DNA of 31,110 nt from positions 1 to 31,110 of IMG/VR virus record IMGVR_UViG_3300005045_000019; one strand, 5' to 3'. A program made the position numbers and the translations under genes. The notes beneath the pieces are model-generated. The model saw only the letters and a list, made by a program, of their open reading frames with translations, was not told the DNA's origin and did not search any database. The first letter of the stretch is position 1, and every line of letters begins with the position of its first letter. This stretch comes from a virus. Below are positions 21,779-28,535 of the stretch, one piece after another.

Positions 21779-23161
21779 ATGGCATCATCGACCACAAACC
21801 TCGACTTAATTTCTCCGTCACAAGCCTCGAAAGAGATCACCGCGAACGCGCTATTCGACGCAACCAGTGTATCGGCCTTATTTGGCCGTCGTGCGACAAC
21901 AACTATTGCGCTTACATGGGGCTACTATGGCGGCGTAGTCGTTGTGGCGAATGTCCTTACTCCAGTTGCAAATGGAACTCTCACGCTGACAGCAAGCGCA
22001 ATTAATTACCTCGAATACAACAACGCAACCGGCGCAATCGCAGTAAACACGACCGTTTATGCAAATGATGCGGCGTGGTTCTCTGCATTGACGGCAGCGA
22101 ATAAATCTGCGCTGTATAAAGTGGTTGCGGGTGCGGCAACGGTTACGTCCTATGTTGACTGGCGCTTTCAAGGAATCGGCGCGCCCATCGTACAGTTCCC
22201 CATGCAATATATTGGCACATGGAACGCTTCGACAAATACCCCAACACTCGCAGCAGGATCAGGTACAAAAGGCTCGTTTTATGTAGTATCGGTAGCTGGT
22301 ACGCAGAATCTAGGCCACGGGGCAATGCTCTACAATGCGAACGATTCGGTCGTCTATAACGGGGCGACATGGGATTATATTCAGGGAAGTGTTACATCGG
22401 CGGAGATCATAGCAGCTCTCGGTTATACACCTGAAAACCTAGCGAACAAAGACGCGTTAGGTGGATATCCATCACTGATCGGCTACGCGGTAAAAATATG
22501 GAATGCGGGAAAAACATTCTATTCATCATTAACATTGGCTGCTGGAACGGCGGCGAATGTGGTGCATACCTTGCAAGCTAGGAGCGGAGTATTAGCCGAC
22601 GATACTGATATTGCAGGAAGAGTATCTCCTGCCCAATTGAATGCAGGAACATTGCCGATTACTGCTACTACAGGGACGTTTAGTGGAACAATAACAAAAA
22701 ACAACCCACCCGCAACACTAGCTAACTTCTTCACTACATCAGGGTCTACAACCAGTGCCGCATATGCAAATATCTCGAATACTGGAGCGGCGCTTGCAAT
22801 CGGTATTGAAAGTAGTGCTGGATTATCCATATTGCCTGGTTCTACTGGGTATTCATCAGTACTATACACCTATACTGCTACAGATTTAATCTTTGGGACT
22901 AATGCTATAGTTAGGGGGGTTTTCAGCGGGACGACTGGGCTATTAACATTAAATAATGGACTTGCTGTAACTGGAGCAATTAGTTCCACTACAACTATCA
23001 GATCTGGTGGATATACAGTAGCCACTCTTCCCGCTGGGACTACAGGAGAAGAGTGCTATGTAACAGATGCCACGACCCCTGCATGGAATACGGCATTAAT
23101 CGGAGGTGGTGCGGTAGTAGTCGGGGCGAGGAAGAACGCAACAGTCTGGGTAGCTTTTTAA
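21779..23161 (+). CDS. tail fibre protein
   Basis: A 460-residue protein starting MASSTTNLDLISPSQASKEITANALFDATS, a common N-terminus of phage fibres that attach to the tail tip, followed by FGRRATTTIALTWGYYGG. The middle has repeats of strand and loop, and the C-terminus SGGYTVATLPAGTTGEECYVTDATTPAWNTALIGGGAVVVGA is a fibre-tip motif seen in many phages. It recognises the host surface. The DNA becomes AT-richer from about 22500 (23 G+C of 60 at 22861-22920), like the propeller insert in the hub, so the distal part may be exchanged independently. It has its own promoter and a hairpin at its ribosome-binding site. Confidence 0.85.
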   Translation: MASSTTNLDLISPSQASKEITANALFDATSVSALFGRRATTTIALTWGYYGGVVVVANVLTPVANGTLTLTASAINYLEYNNATGAIAVNTTVYANDAAWFSALTAANKSALYKVVAGAATVTSYVDWRFQGIGAPIVQFPMQYIGTWNASTNTPTLAAGSGTKGSFYVVSVAGTQNLGHGAMLYNANDSVVYNGATWDYIQGSVTSAEIIAALGYTPENLANKDALGGYPSLIGYAVKIWNAGKTFYSSLTLAAGTAANVVHTLQARSGVLADDTDIAGRVSPAQLNAGTLPITATTGTFSGTITKNNPPATLANFFTTSGSTTSAAYANISNTGAALAIGIESSAGLSILPGSTGYSSVLYTYTATDLIFGTNAIVRGVFSGTTGLLTLNNGLAVTGAISSTTTIRSGGYTVATLPAGTTGEECYVTDATTPAWNTALIGGGAVVVGARKNATVWVAF

Positions 23162-23172
23162 TTTAGGAGAAA

Positions 23173-23475
23173 ATGATGGCACAAATTCCTTATGAATTTT
23201 TAGTACGGTTAGATTATATTACGGGCGCTGTTAAAGGCGCACATTGTAAATTCTATGACTCGGTAACTCAGCGAGAAGGCGATGCACAATCCGTAGCAAT
23301 AGCAGGGCAGGCGGGATTCCCATTAACATCAATTCTTTCATCCGTGCAGACTGGCGCAATCATCGCGATGGATGCTGCAAATTTAGCTCTATCCACAGAG
23401 AAGACGGCACATGCCGCGACGACATCGGCGTTATCCGCCGCGCTTGCTAAATTGCAGGCAGCGGGAATACCATAA
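23173..23475 (+). CDS. small protein after the fibre, possibly tail-associated
   Basis: A 100-residue protein (99 if the second ATG, three bases later, is used). AGGAG lies three bases before the first and six before the second ATG, so the second is better spaced. The N-terminus IPYEFLVRLDYITGAVKGAHCKFYD looks like a small beta domain, and the C-terminus is an alanine-rich helix (MDAANLALSTEKTAHAATTSALSAALAKLQAAGI). Small proteins at this place can be fibre chaperones or assembly factors. I do not recognise the family. It directly follows the fibre gene with 11 bases between. Confidence 0.7.
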   Translation: MMAQIPYEFLVRLDYITGAVKGAHCKFYDSVTQREGDAQSVAIAGQAGFPLTSILSSVQTGAIIAMDAANLALSTEKTAHAATTSALSAALAKLQAAGIP

Positions 23476-23588
23476 AATTGAATGCAGTGTGTAATTGAAA
23501 ATTGTTTCGATTGCATTGTGTGCGGGCTTTGGACTCATGTTGTCGGTAAAGTCTATAGGTTCGTTGTTTCACCTAAAGGAGAATTATC

Positions 23589-24251
23589 ATGTCAGACATC
23601 GTAACCGGAACAGTAACAGGTATGGTCAACACATCAGATTTAGTGCGCGATCATGCAGATATTCGTCAGGAAGTTGCTAACGAGGCGCATCACGTAACAG
23701 ACGCGATCAGCGCTGCGTCTAATTTGGGTCAACGCGATGCTTCTGCATATTTCATTGCAGAGACTCAATCGGCAACCCAGACAGCCAAGGAAATTGCCCG
23801 CAGTCAGGCATGGACTGAGGCGAAGATCGACTCCGGATTTATCAAGGTGGCAGGAGATACTGCGCTTGCCTCTCAGGTAGTCCAGGGTAGCATTGCATTG
23901 CAAGGCGAGGTGACTCGCGGCGCAATGGCTCTTCAACATGGCGTTCTGACATTGCAAATCGCAAATGCAGCGGCAGCTACCAACGCATTGATGCAAGCAA
24001 ATGTGATTGCGGATCTTCGCAGCAAGTCTGAAGAACGCTTCATGGAGCTGACAGAACTGCGCGGCGACCGCCGTCATCATGAGCGCGAATGCGATGGCTT
24101 GCGCCATTCCTTGCAGGCAAATCAGTTTGCATCTTTGCAAAATCAATTGCAAATGATGAACTCCGATCTGCAAGCAGCTCGCCAAGGCGTAGTTAATCTG
24201 GGTACGATGACTGGCACTACACAGTCTGCAAATCCTGTTGCAATCCGCTAA
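23589..24251 (+). CDS. helical phage protein of unknown function
   Basis: A 220-residue protein starting MSDIVTGTVTGMVNTSDLVRDHADIRQEV, with AAAGGAG eight bases before the ATG. It is almost entirely helical, rich in Ala and Gln, and has coiled-coil character (QVVQGSIALQGEVTRGAMALQHGVLTLQIANAA). The end, MTGTTQSANPVAIR, is like those of helical proteins found near lysis genes of other phages. No transmembrane segment or catalytic motif is visible. A virion internal protein or a tail-associated coiled coil is possible. It is preceded by a 113-base gap where I see no gene. Confidence 0.7.
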   Translation: MSDIVTGTVTGMVNTSDLVRDHADIRQEVANEAHHVTDAISAASNLGQRDASAYFIAETQSATQTAKEIARSQAWTEAKIDSGFIKVAGDTALASQVVQGSIALQGEVTRGAMALQHGVLTLQIANAAAATNALMQANVIADLRSKSEERFMELTELRGDRRHHERECDGLRHSLQANQFASLQNQLQMMNSDLQAARQGVVNLGTMTGTTQSANPVAIR

Positions 24252-24263
24252 GTAGCATGTGTG

Positions 24264-24291
24264 GGGTTGCTTCTGATTATGGATGCAACCC
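24264..24291 (+). other. seven-pair hairpin at a gene start
   Basis: GGGTTGC (24264-24270) and GCAACCC (24285-24291) are perfect inverted arms with a 14-base loop. After a TACC spacer comes a TTTT run. It could be a weak terminator after the 23589-24251 gene. It encloses the ATG at 24279, so its meaning depends on which start the next gene uses. Confidence 0.4.
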
Positions 24292-24620
24292 TACCTTTTA
24301 AAAAAATGATCAACATGGATACAACGCATATCGACGCACTAACAATCACTATAGCAGGTGTGCTAATCAGCATGCTGCTCGGAATAATTTCATTTTTTCT
24401 TTCCCGGTTGCTTGGTCAGTTTGATGCGTTGCGCACAGAACTTTCCACGCTGAATACTACGATGACTCGGATCGACAAAGATCTATCTGGAGACGTAGGA
24501 ATTCTGAAGGGAAAAATTGAGGATTTAGACACTGTATGGGATAGAATTCGCGGAGTTGAGCAGTCAGTCGTGTCTATTCAGTCTGGCGGGTGTTCGCGCC
24601 ATAATAATTGCAAATTATAG
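24279..24620 (+). CDS. membrane protein with one transmembrane helix and coiled coil
   Basis: The open frame codes for about 113 residues from ATG 24279, with weak GGGG 12 bases away. Other starts at 24306 and 24315 would give shorter products and are possible because of the hairpin. A transmembrane helix (ALTITIAGVLISMLLGIISFFL) is followed by a charged coiled coil (LLGQFDALRTELSTLNTTMTRIDKDL) and a cysteine-containing tail. It precedes the endolysin gene and may be a holin accessory or antiholin, a membrane-tethered anchor being the alternative. I do not recognise a family. Confidence 0.65.
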   Translation: MDATLPFKKMINMDTTHIDALTITIAGVLISMLLGIISFFLSRLLGQFDALRTELSTLNTTMTRIDKDLSGDVGILKGKIEDLDTVWDRIRGVEQSVVSIQSGGCSRHNNCKL

Positions 24621-24635
24621 CGGAGAATTTACAAC

Positions 24636-25142
24636 ATGAGTCTTGATTCTGCGATTCGTTTCACCGCGCCGGCAGAGGGCGGGTTTACCATTGACCAAGG
24701 CGGGCCGACAATGTACGGAGTCACCCAGTCAACGTACGATGCATACCGTAAGCGCATCGGCGATCATTTGCAGCCGGTACAGTTAATCGGTAAGGATGAA
24801 GTTTATGATATTCGCAAGGATGAATACTGGACTCCTGCGCATTGTGGCGACCTTACTGAAAAAATGGGAGTCGTTCACTTTGACTGGGCGTTCAATCATG
24901 GCCCCATCGGAGCGATTAAGACATTGCAGGAAGTCGCTGGCTGCGTTGCTGATGGAATATATGGCCCAAGTACGAAAGCCTCGGCTCATGCTGCTGGTGA
25001 CGCTATATTGCAGCCGTATCTAGACGCTCGCCGCGAATGGTATCGAAATGCTGCGAAAACAAATCCATCAAAGTTCGCATCATCATTGCGCGGATGGCTG
25101 AATCGCGTTGATAATCTCGAAAACTATCTTAAAGGGCTGTAA
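24636..25142 (+). CDS. endolysin, glycoside hydrolase family 108 (N-acetylmuramidase)
   Basis: A 168-residue protein typical of phage lysins of this family. The catalytic glutamate is Glu14 in APAEGGFTIDQGGPTMYGVTQ, matching EGGxxxxxxDxGGxTxxGIT. The middle contains CGDLTEKMGVVHFDWAFNHGP and the C-terminal half resembles the partner PG-binding domain (GCVADGIYGPSTKASA, LDARREWYRNAAKTNP). It cleaves the glycan strand of peptidoglycan, acting after a holin opens the membrane. No signal sequence is seen. It lies in the lysis block directly upstream of a small holin-like gene. Confidence 0.93.
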   Translation: MSLDSAIRFTAPAEGGFTIDQGGPTMYGVTQSTYDAYRKRIGDHLQPVQLIGKDEVYDIRKDEYWTPAHCGDLTEKMGVVHFDWAFNHGPIGAIKTLQEVAGCVADGIYGPSTKASAHAAGDAILQPYLDARREWYRNAAKTNPSKFASSLRGWLNRVDNLENYLKGL

Positions 25143-25334
25143 ATGAACATCCTAAAATCACGAACCATTATTTTTTCTATCCTGCTCGCTGTGATGGGCG
25201 TTGTCCAGGCTAGCATGAATGTATTCACGCCCTATCTATCCGCGCAGGGAATGGGTTTTGCCACCGTTCTGATCGGTGCGATTGTTGGAGTTTTGCGCGT
25301 TCTGACTACGACCCCGCTGGATATCACGAAATGA
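25143..25334 (+). CDS. holin-like membrane protein
   Basis: A 63-residue protein with two predicted transmembrane helices, TIIFSILLAVMGVVQASMNV and FATVLIGAIVGVLRVLT, ending in TTTPLDITK. Short C-terminal LRxxTTTPL endings are common in small phage holins. Two transmembrane segments fit a class II holin that releases the endolysin. It starts directly after the endolysin stop, and its end overlaps the Rz gene by four bases. The genomic position is the main support. Confidence 0.75.
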   Translation: MNILKSRTIIFSILLAVMGVVQASMNVFTPYLSAQGMGFATVLIGAIVGVLRVLTTTPLDITK

Positions 25335-25819
25335 ATCCGCTAATCCTGAAAGCGGCTACTTTATTTATCGTTGCCGCCGCGCTGATGGTTGCCGGGGCGA
25401 TGGTCGATCATCACCTATATGTCGTGCCACTCAGATCCGCGATCGACAAACAGTCCGGTGCGTCTGCGCAAGCCAGCCATGATGCAATCGTCGCAGTTAA
25501 AACAACCACGGAGTCACAAAATGCCACAACAATACAATCCGCCAAGTCTTTCGATGATATTTCTGTCCGGGCTGATTCTGCTATTAGCAGGATGCAGCGC
25601 AGCGCCCGTACTGACAAGCAACATCTGCCCTCCGCTTCCGTCAGTTCCGGCGAATCTTCCGCGACAATCTGCCAATCATTCGGAAGTTGCGAAGATTCTG
25701 GAGATCCAGTCTGCACCATCACACGTGAGTTCTTCGACGGGGCAATAAAGGATTCCATTGGCGTAGACGGACACGTACAATGGGAAGACGCACAACATTT
25801 TCCAATCCAAAAGGAGTAA
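25331..25819 (+). CDS. i-spanin (Rz-like)
   Basis: A 162-residue inner membrane subunit of the spanin complex, which joins the inner and outer membranes and ends lysis. The N-terminal transmembrane helix is LILKAATLFIVAAALMVAGAM, followed by a periplasmic helix with heptad-like features (IDKQSGASAQASHDAIVAV, DSAISRMQRSART). The C-terminal region (TICQSFGSCEDSGDPVCTI) has cysteines that may form disulfides. It contains a complete o-spanin gene in the +1 frame, the usual Rz/Rz1 overlap. Its start overlaps the holin gene as ATGA. Confidence 0.85.
   Translation: MNPLILKAATLFIVAAALMVAGAMVDHHLYVVPLRSAIDKQSGASAQASHDAIVAVKTTTESQNATTIQSAKSFDDISVRADSAISRMQRSARTDKQHLPSASVSSGESSATICQSFGSCEDSGDPVCTITREFFDGAIKDSIGVDGHVQWEDAQHFPIQKE
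25521..25748 (+). CDS. o-spanin lipoprotein (Rz1-like), embedded in Rz
   Basis: A 75-residue gene in a different frame inside Rz. The ATG at 25521 has GGAG seven bases upstream. The signal peptide is followed by a perfect lipobox LLAGC (Cys25, after SLSMIFLSGLILLLAG), and the mature part is proline-containing (CPPLPSVPANLPR), as in other Rz1 proteins. It would be anchored in the outer membrane and bind the Rz periplasmic domain. Codon use here reflects two overlapping frames. The lipobox and embedded position make it strong. Confidence 0.9.
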   Translation: MPQQYNPPSLSMIFLSGLILLLAGCSAAPVLTSNICPPLPSVPANLPRQSANHSEVAKILEIQSAPSHVSSSTGQ

Positions 25820-25823
25820 TACC

Positions 25824-26057
25824 ATGAGCACATTAACTGAACAAATCGCAATCGACACACAAGCCGTTCTGGATGCACAGGACGCGCTAGCAGTAGCAGA
25901 GGTTACACTTTCCGCATCAAAGTCCGCGCTGCTCGCTGTAGCCCCTCAGAAGTCTATCCTGGACAAGATCGAGGAGGAGGCAGGAACACTCAGCGCGGAA
26001 TTTGGTGATTCATTGCGCGCAAGTGTGAATGAACTGCGCACTTTAATCGGGCTTTAA
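25824..26057 (+). CDS. small helical protein at the end of the late operon
   Basis: A 77-residue protein starting MSTLTEQIAIDTQAVLDAQDALAVAEVTL, with AAAGGAG seven bases before the ATG. It is fully helical with an alanine-rich, coiled-coil-like first half and a charged second half (LDKIEEEAGTLSAEFGDSLRASVNELRTLIG). I do not recognise the family. It is the last gene before the intrinsic terminator and follows the spanins by four bases. It could be a lysis regulator, but this is a guess. Confidence 0.7.
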   Translation: MSTLTEQIAIDTQAVLDAQDALAVAEVTLSASKSALLAVAPQKSILDKIEEEAGTLSAEFGDSLRASVNELRTLIGL

Positions 26058-26062
26058 TCATC

Positions 26063-26089
26063 CAGTTGTTAAGGATTACTTGACAACTG
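26063..26089. other. inverted repeat before the late terminator
   Basis: CAGTTGT (26063-26069) and ACAACTG (26083-26089) are perfect seven-base arms with a 13-base loop, flanked by short direct repeats AATCATCC. No U-run follows. It may be a second processing or stability hairpin in the 3' untranslated region of the late mRNA. Confidence 0.35.
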
Positions 26090-26093
26090 AATC

Positions 26094-26115
26094 ATCCCTC
26101 TTCGGAGGGATTTTT
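26094..26115 (+). terminator. Rho-independent terminator of the late operon
   Basis: ATCCCTC and GAGGGAT form a seven-pair stem capped by TTCG, then TTTT. It sits 37 bases after the last plus-strand gene and just before the convergent operon, whose last gene ends at 26115. It acts rightward only, since no U-run follows on the opposite strand. Confidence 0.88.
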
Positions 26116-26360
26116 CAATAGATAATCGCACCATCAAATTCAACTGCATGAAGTTGCATATCAGCTTTACGATACGCCACTAACGCAACTCTGTACCGTT
26201 TCGTTCTCCTATTAGCCTCGAATTTTTCTCCAAGTTTACTCCCGCATTCTTTTGAACAGCACGCATAATTATGCCCCCATTCGGTAGATCCCATTACGGT
26301 CCCGCCAATAATTCCACAATTCGCGCATTTTCCCATATTGTAATAGCTACTGTTGTTCAT
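26115..26360 (-). CDS. small zinc-binding protein
   Basis: An 81-residue protein, last gene of the minus operon. The start (26360, MNNSSYYNMGKCANC) has GGAGG eight bases upstream, so the longer frame is not needed. It has CANCG near the N-terminus and CCSKECGSKLG about 20 residues later, a treble-clef-like pattern (CxxCG...CCxxxC). The rest is basic (RRTKRYRVALVAYRK). The stop overlaps the terminator U-run. No known family is recognised. It is one of several tiny cysteine-rich proteins in this operon, often nucleic-acid binding. Confidence 0.7.
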   Translation of the reverse strand: MNNSSYYNMGKCANCGIIGGTVMGSTEWGHNYACCSKECGSKLGEKFEANRRTKRYRVALVAYRKADMQLHAVEFDGAIIY

Positions 26361-26364
26361 CAAT

Positions 26365-26490
26365 TCATCCTCCCGTAAAATATCGAACTGCGACACCAGC
26401 CAAAAATCCAATCAACCCGATTGCGAAGAGTCCGGCCAGCGTGTAAAGTCCACCGAGTATCATGTAAAAAATCTGGCTGCGTTTCATCAT
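26365..26490 (-). CDS. tiny membrane protein
   Basis: A 41-residue protein (40 if the second ATG at 26487 is used). It overlaps the upstream gene stop as ATGA and has GGGGGGA before it. One long hydrophobic stretch (YMILGGLYTLAGLFAIGLIGFLAGVAVRYF) predicts one or two membrane passes, with a short basic N-terminus (MKRSQ). Such small membrane proteins in early operons may alter the host envelope or exclude superinfection, but no function can be assigned. The length makes it uncertain. Confidence 0.5.
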   Translation of the reverse strand: MMKRSQIFYMILGGLYTLAGLFAIGLIGFLAGVAVRYFTGG

Positions 26491-26642
26491 TCCCCCCGTC
26501 CGTTGCAAGTTCTGCACGTTGATCCATCGTGCATTCCTTCTCCCGATCCCGCGCAAGCGGGGCAGATACCGTCGTCCTCGTCCTCGTGGTCGTCATCGTC
26601 AATCTCATGACGATCTATTAACTCCAATTCTTCTTCAAGCAT
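26487..26642 (-). CDS. DnaJ-type zinc-finger microprotein
   Basis: A 51-residue protein below normal ORF cutoffs. The ATG at 26642 overlaps the upstream gene by one base (TGATG), and its stop overlaps the next gene. It is an acidic N-terminal segment (LEEELELIDRHEIDDDDHED) followed by CPACAGSGEG and CRTCNGRGE, two CxxCxGxG motifs as in the DnaJ cysteine-rich domain. DnaJ has four such repeats, here there are two, enough for one zinc. Similar short proteins occur in phages. It may bind proteins or zinc. The overlaps and motif support reality. Confidence 0.75.
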   Translation of the reverse strand: MLEEELELIDRHEIDDDDHEDEDDGICPACAGSGEGMHDGSTCRTCNGRGE

Positions 26643-27331
26643 CACTCGCCGCCTTTCTGTGCTGCTGAGATCATGTTGCGATAAACATCCTTGTAGTCTT
26701 TTATGATTGCCTCCTCAGATTCATCATCAATATCGTCCATCGGTGTATCTCTTCCTGCCTGAATCATCGCATCCGTAGGCTCAACCGGCACAAGTACCAT
26801 CCCGTCCGGTATCGCTGGCGGCATTGGCTTGGCGTATATTCCAACTTGCTTATGAAATCCTTGCTGCGATACGCTTCTTATTCTCGACACTTCGATGTGA
26901 GCAAACCCTGAATAACTGAGCAGCAGCATTTCAGTCTCTTTTACAAATCCAACAGGATTCTGCTCCATCAACTCCGCACGATCTTTCAACATCGCATCAT
27001 AGTCAAATTTGAGCGCGTCTAACAAACTTTGCATATCTTTGTTTGCGGATTTCAAATTTCTGTTTTCTAGTTGACTCACATCATTCTGCGTGCATTCGGA
27101 TTCGAACTTGTCGCGATATGAATTACGCCCGGAAATCAGCGCAACGTTAACGCTTTCGAGTTCTGTGATTCGTGGTTGTTGGCTGGCAATTGCTGCGACA
27201 TAACCACGCATTACTCCGGACATGTGTGATTTATATACGCAGTCCGGATCAGATGAGTGCTTTTTAACATCCTCAACAGCCCATTCCACCATAGTATCTG
27301 GATTTAATCCGGATTCTAAATTTATGCTCAT
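26642..27331 (-). CDS. phage early protein, coiled coil plus C-terminal small domain
   Basis: A 229-residue protein starting MSINLESGLNPDTMVEWAVEDVKKH. Its middle is a coiled coil (RITELESVNVALISGRNSY, NRNLKSANKDMQSLLDALK). The C-terminus has IPDGMVLVPVEPTDAMIQAGRDT...YRNMISAAQKG, a signature common in enterobacterial and other phage early proteins (PTxxMxxAG..., YRAMxxAAP). The function of the signature domain is unknown. The gene starts inside the RusA stop (ATGA) and ends at the DnaJ-like start. Confidence 0.75.
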   Translation of the reverse strand: MSINLESGLNPDTMVEWAVEDVKKHSSDPDCVYKSHMSGVMRGYVAAIASQQPRITELESVNVALISGRNSYRDKFESECTQNDVSQLENRNLKSANKDMQSLLDALKFDYDAMLKDRAELMEQNPVGFVKETEMLLLSYSGFAHIEVSRIRSVSQQGFHKQVGIYAKPMPPAIPDGMVLVPVEPTDAMIQAGRDTPMDDIDDESEEAIIKDYKDVYRNMISAAQKGGE

Positions 27332-27675
27332 TTCGTCTCCTTAAAAGTTATCATCACTCCGCCGCCATTGATCGGGTCGCTAATATCAAGAGACGGGCGG
27401 AATCTTCGGTCGTTTACTCCAAGTCCATCAGCGATACCATCAAGCAGGTTTTTGCATGAAGAAAGCAAATTATCAATATCTCTGTGCCGATTGTCTGGCG
27501 GCAGAAATGTGATATCCAAATAGATTTTCCCTTCCCAGTTAATTTTTACACCGGACTCCTTCGCTGCAGTCTCTCCATACGCCCGATATTCTTTTGCGAT
27601 CTTCGCTTTCTTCAGTCGGAATACTCGCGCATTCGGGCTTAACTCACGAGGGGGCCAGATAAATCTGATAGTCAT
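27328..27675 (-). CDS. rusA: Holliday junction resolvase RusA
   Basis: A 115-residue protein. The start at 27675 (MTIRFIWPPRELSPNARV) is chosen because it overlaps the upstream stop as ATGA. RusA cleaves four-way DNA junctions as a dimer. Conserved residues are visible: PPD at 59-61, RDIDN at 65-69 (Asp66, Asp68), Lys75, and NDRRF with Asp89, which together form the acidic active site of known RusA. The usual length is about 120 residues. It lies in the same operon as an exonuclease, and would resolve junctions in recombining or concatemeric phage DNA before packaging. Confidence 0.93.
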   Translation of the reverse strand: MTIRFIWPPRELSPNARVFRLKKAKIAKEYRAYGETAAKESGVKINWEGKIYLDITFLPPDNRHRDIDNLLSSCKNLLDGIADGLGVNDRRFRPSLDISDPINGGGVMITFKETK

Positions 27676-28130
27676 TTTGCTGATTTCATGGCGCGGATTC
27701 CTTTTGCAGCATCCCACACGTCATTGTAGACATACGATTCTTGCCTTGCACCTTTGTACATTTTCGTGCGTTCGCACTCCGTAGCCACCTCTTCCAGCGC
27801 ATCATCGCGTACTTTTACATCGTGGGCAGCGAGCCAGTCTGATTCTGTAAAACCGATGGCATTTTTGATAACGCTCTTTGTCATTTCAATTTCATCACTA
27901 TTTGGAAATGACTTTATGTAAAGCCCGTCTCTGATATTCTCAAAAGTGACTCGTAGCATCGCCACTTGCGCATTCAGACGCTCGATTTCTTGCGAATTGT
28001 TGCCATTCAATGCCGATACTGCTTCGCCATACTGCTTAGCGCTGCATCTGCCTGATGAGTCTGCGGAATATCCACTGTCGGCAGAAATCTTTAATTTCCA
28101 TGTCGCAGAAACTTTGTCCATTTCACTCAT
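27672..28130 (-). CDS. phage early protein with coiled coil, unknown function
   Basis: A 152-residue protein starting MSEMDKVSATWKLKISADSG. GAGGTG lies seven bases before the ATG, which itself overlaps the upstream stop. An N-terminal domain with a GYSADSSGRC segment is followed by coiled coil (QEIERLNAQVAMLRVTFENI) and a C-terminal helical part with FTESDWLAAHDVKVRDDALEEVATECE. The AHDxxVxxxALxEVA stretch is common among small phage regulatory proteins. No catalytic motif is seen. It lies between a Cys-rich microprotein and RusA. Confidence 0.7.
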   Translation of the reverse strand: MSEMDKVSATWKLKISADSGYSADSSGRCSAKQYGEAVSALNGNNSQEIERLNAQVAMLRVTFENIRDGLYIKSFPNSDEIEMTKSVIKNAIGFTESDWLAAHDVKVRDDALEEVATECERTKMYKGARQESYVYNDVWDAAKGIRAMKSAK

Positions 28131-28293
28131 CTTTTTTCACCTCGAATTTATCGCATCCCATATCAACACGCCACCATCTACCTGCACCACGCAGCGCGCA
28201 CTCGGTATATCGCATACTGGTCATTACCGGTGCGGAACGATCTCCCTGCACCTCGAACAGCTTTTTGTGCATGCACGTTGCGCAGGTGGTCAC
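28123..28293 (-). CDS. GTG-initiated cysteine-rich microprotein
   Basis: A 56-residue protein starting at GTG 28293, which forms a GTGA overlap with the preceding gene. It reads (M)TTCATCMHKKLFEVQG and continues with MRYTECALRG and RWWRVDMGCDKFEVKKDE. Two CxxC-like cysteines near the N-terminus and two single cysteines later could bind zinc. It overlaps the next gene's start by eight bases (ATGAGTGA). Nothing else in this 150-base interval fits the minus strand, and coupling overlaps on both sides support it. Function unknown. Confidence 0.65.
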   Translation of the reverse strand: MTTCATCMHKKLFEVQGDRSAPVMTSMRYTECALRGAGRWWRVDMGCDKFEVKKDE

Positions 28294-28535
28294 GGAGCCG
28301 CCCCCGTCGTCGCTTCCAGATTCTCGCCTGGGAAGTTAGCCGGGTTGTTTGCCAATGCAATATTGGCTGAACATGACTCAGCAAACATTGCCGCCGTGAA
28401 AAATCTGCAAGATTGCTCATCATTACCATTTTCAGAATTTTCAGAAAGACAATTTAGCCGCTCAGCCAGCGCATCCGAAATCTTCTCGCACTCTTCCGGT
28501 GTCGCAGTGGTGATCTTGCAAATCGTGTTAATCAT
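28290..28535 (-). CDS. small phage protein, unknown function
   Basis: An 81-residue protein starting MINTICKITTATPEECEKISDAL, with GGAGG six bases before the ATG. The N-terminal half is a helical pair (ALAERLNCLSEN), followed by SCRFFTAAMFAESCSANIAL. Four cysteines are present without a clear pattern. It overlaps the upstream gene stop by eight bases. The phage position and ribosome-binding site support it, but no family is recognised. Confidence 0.65.
   Translation of the reverse strand: MINTICKITTATPEECEKISDALAERLNCLSENSENGNDEQSCRFFTAAMFAESCSANIALANNPANFPGENLEATTGAAP

Noticed and set aside
23495-23680. A TTG-started frame with a signal-like N-terminus.
   Set aside because: No ribosome-binding site, and it overlaps the well-supported gene at 23589 by 90 bases.
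26063-26089. Phage attachment site.
   Set aside because: The element is an inverted repeat in the late mRNA tail, with no integrase gene or second copy in the window.
26360-26608. An 82-codon minus-strand frame across two microproteins.
   Set aside because: The two overlapping genes (DnaJ-like and membrane protein) have better starts, coupling overlaps and recognisable motifs. This frame has none.
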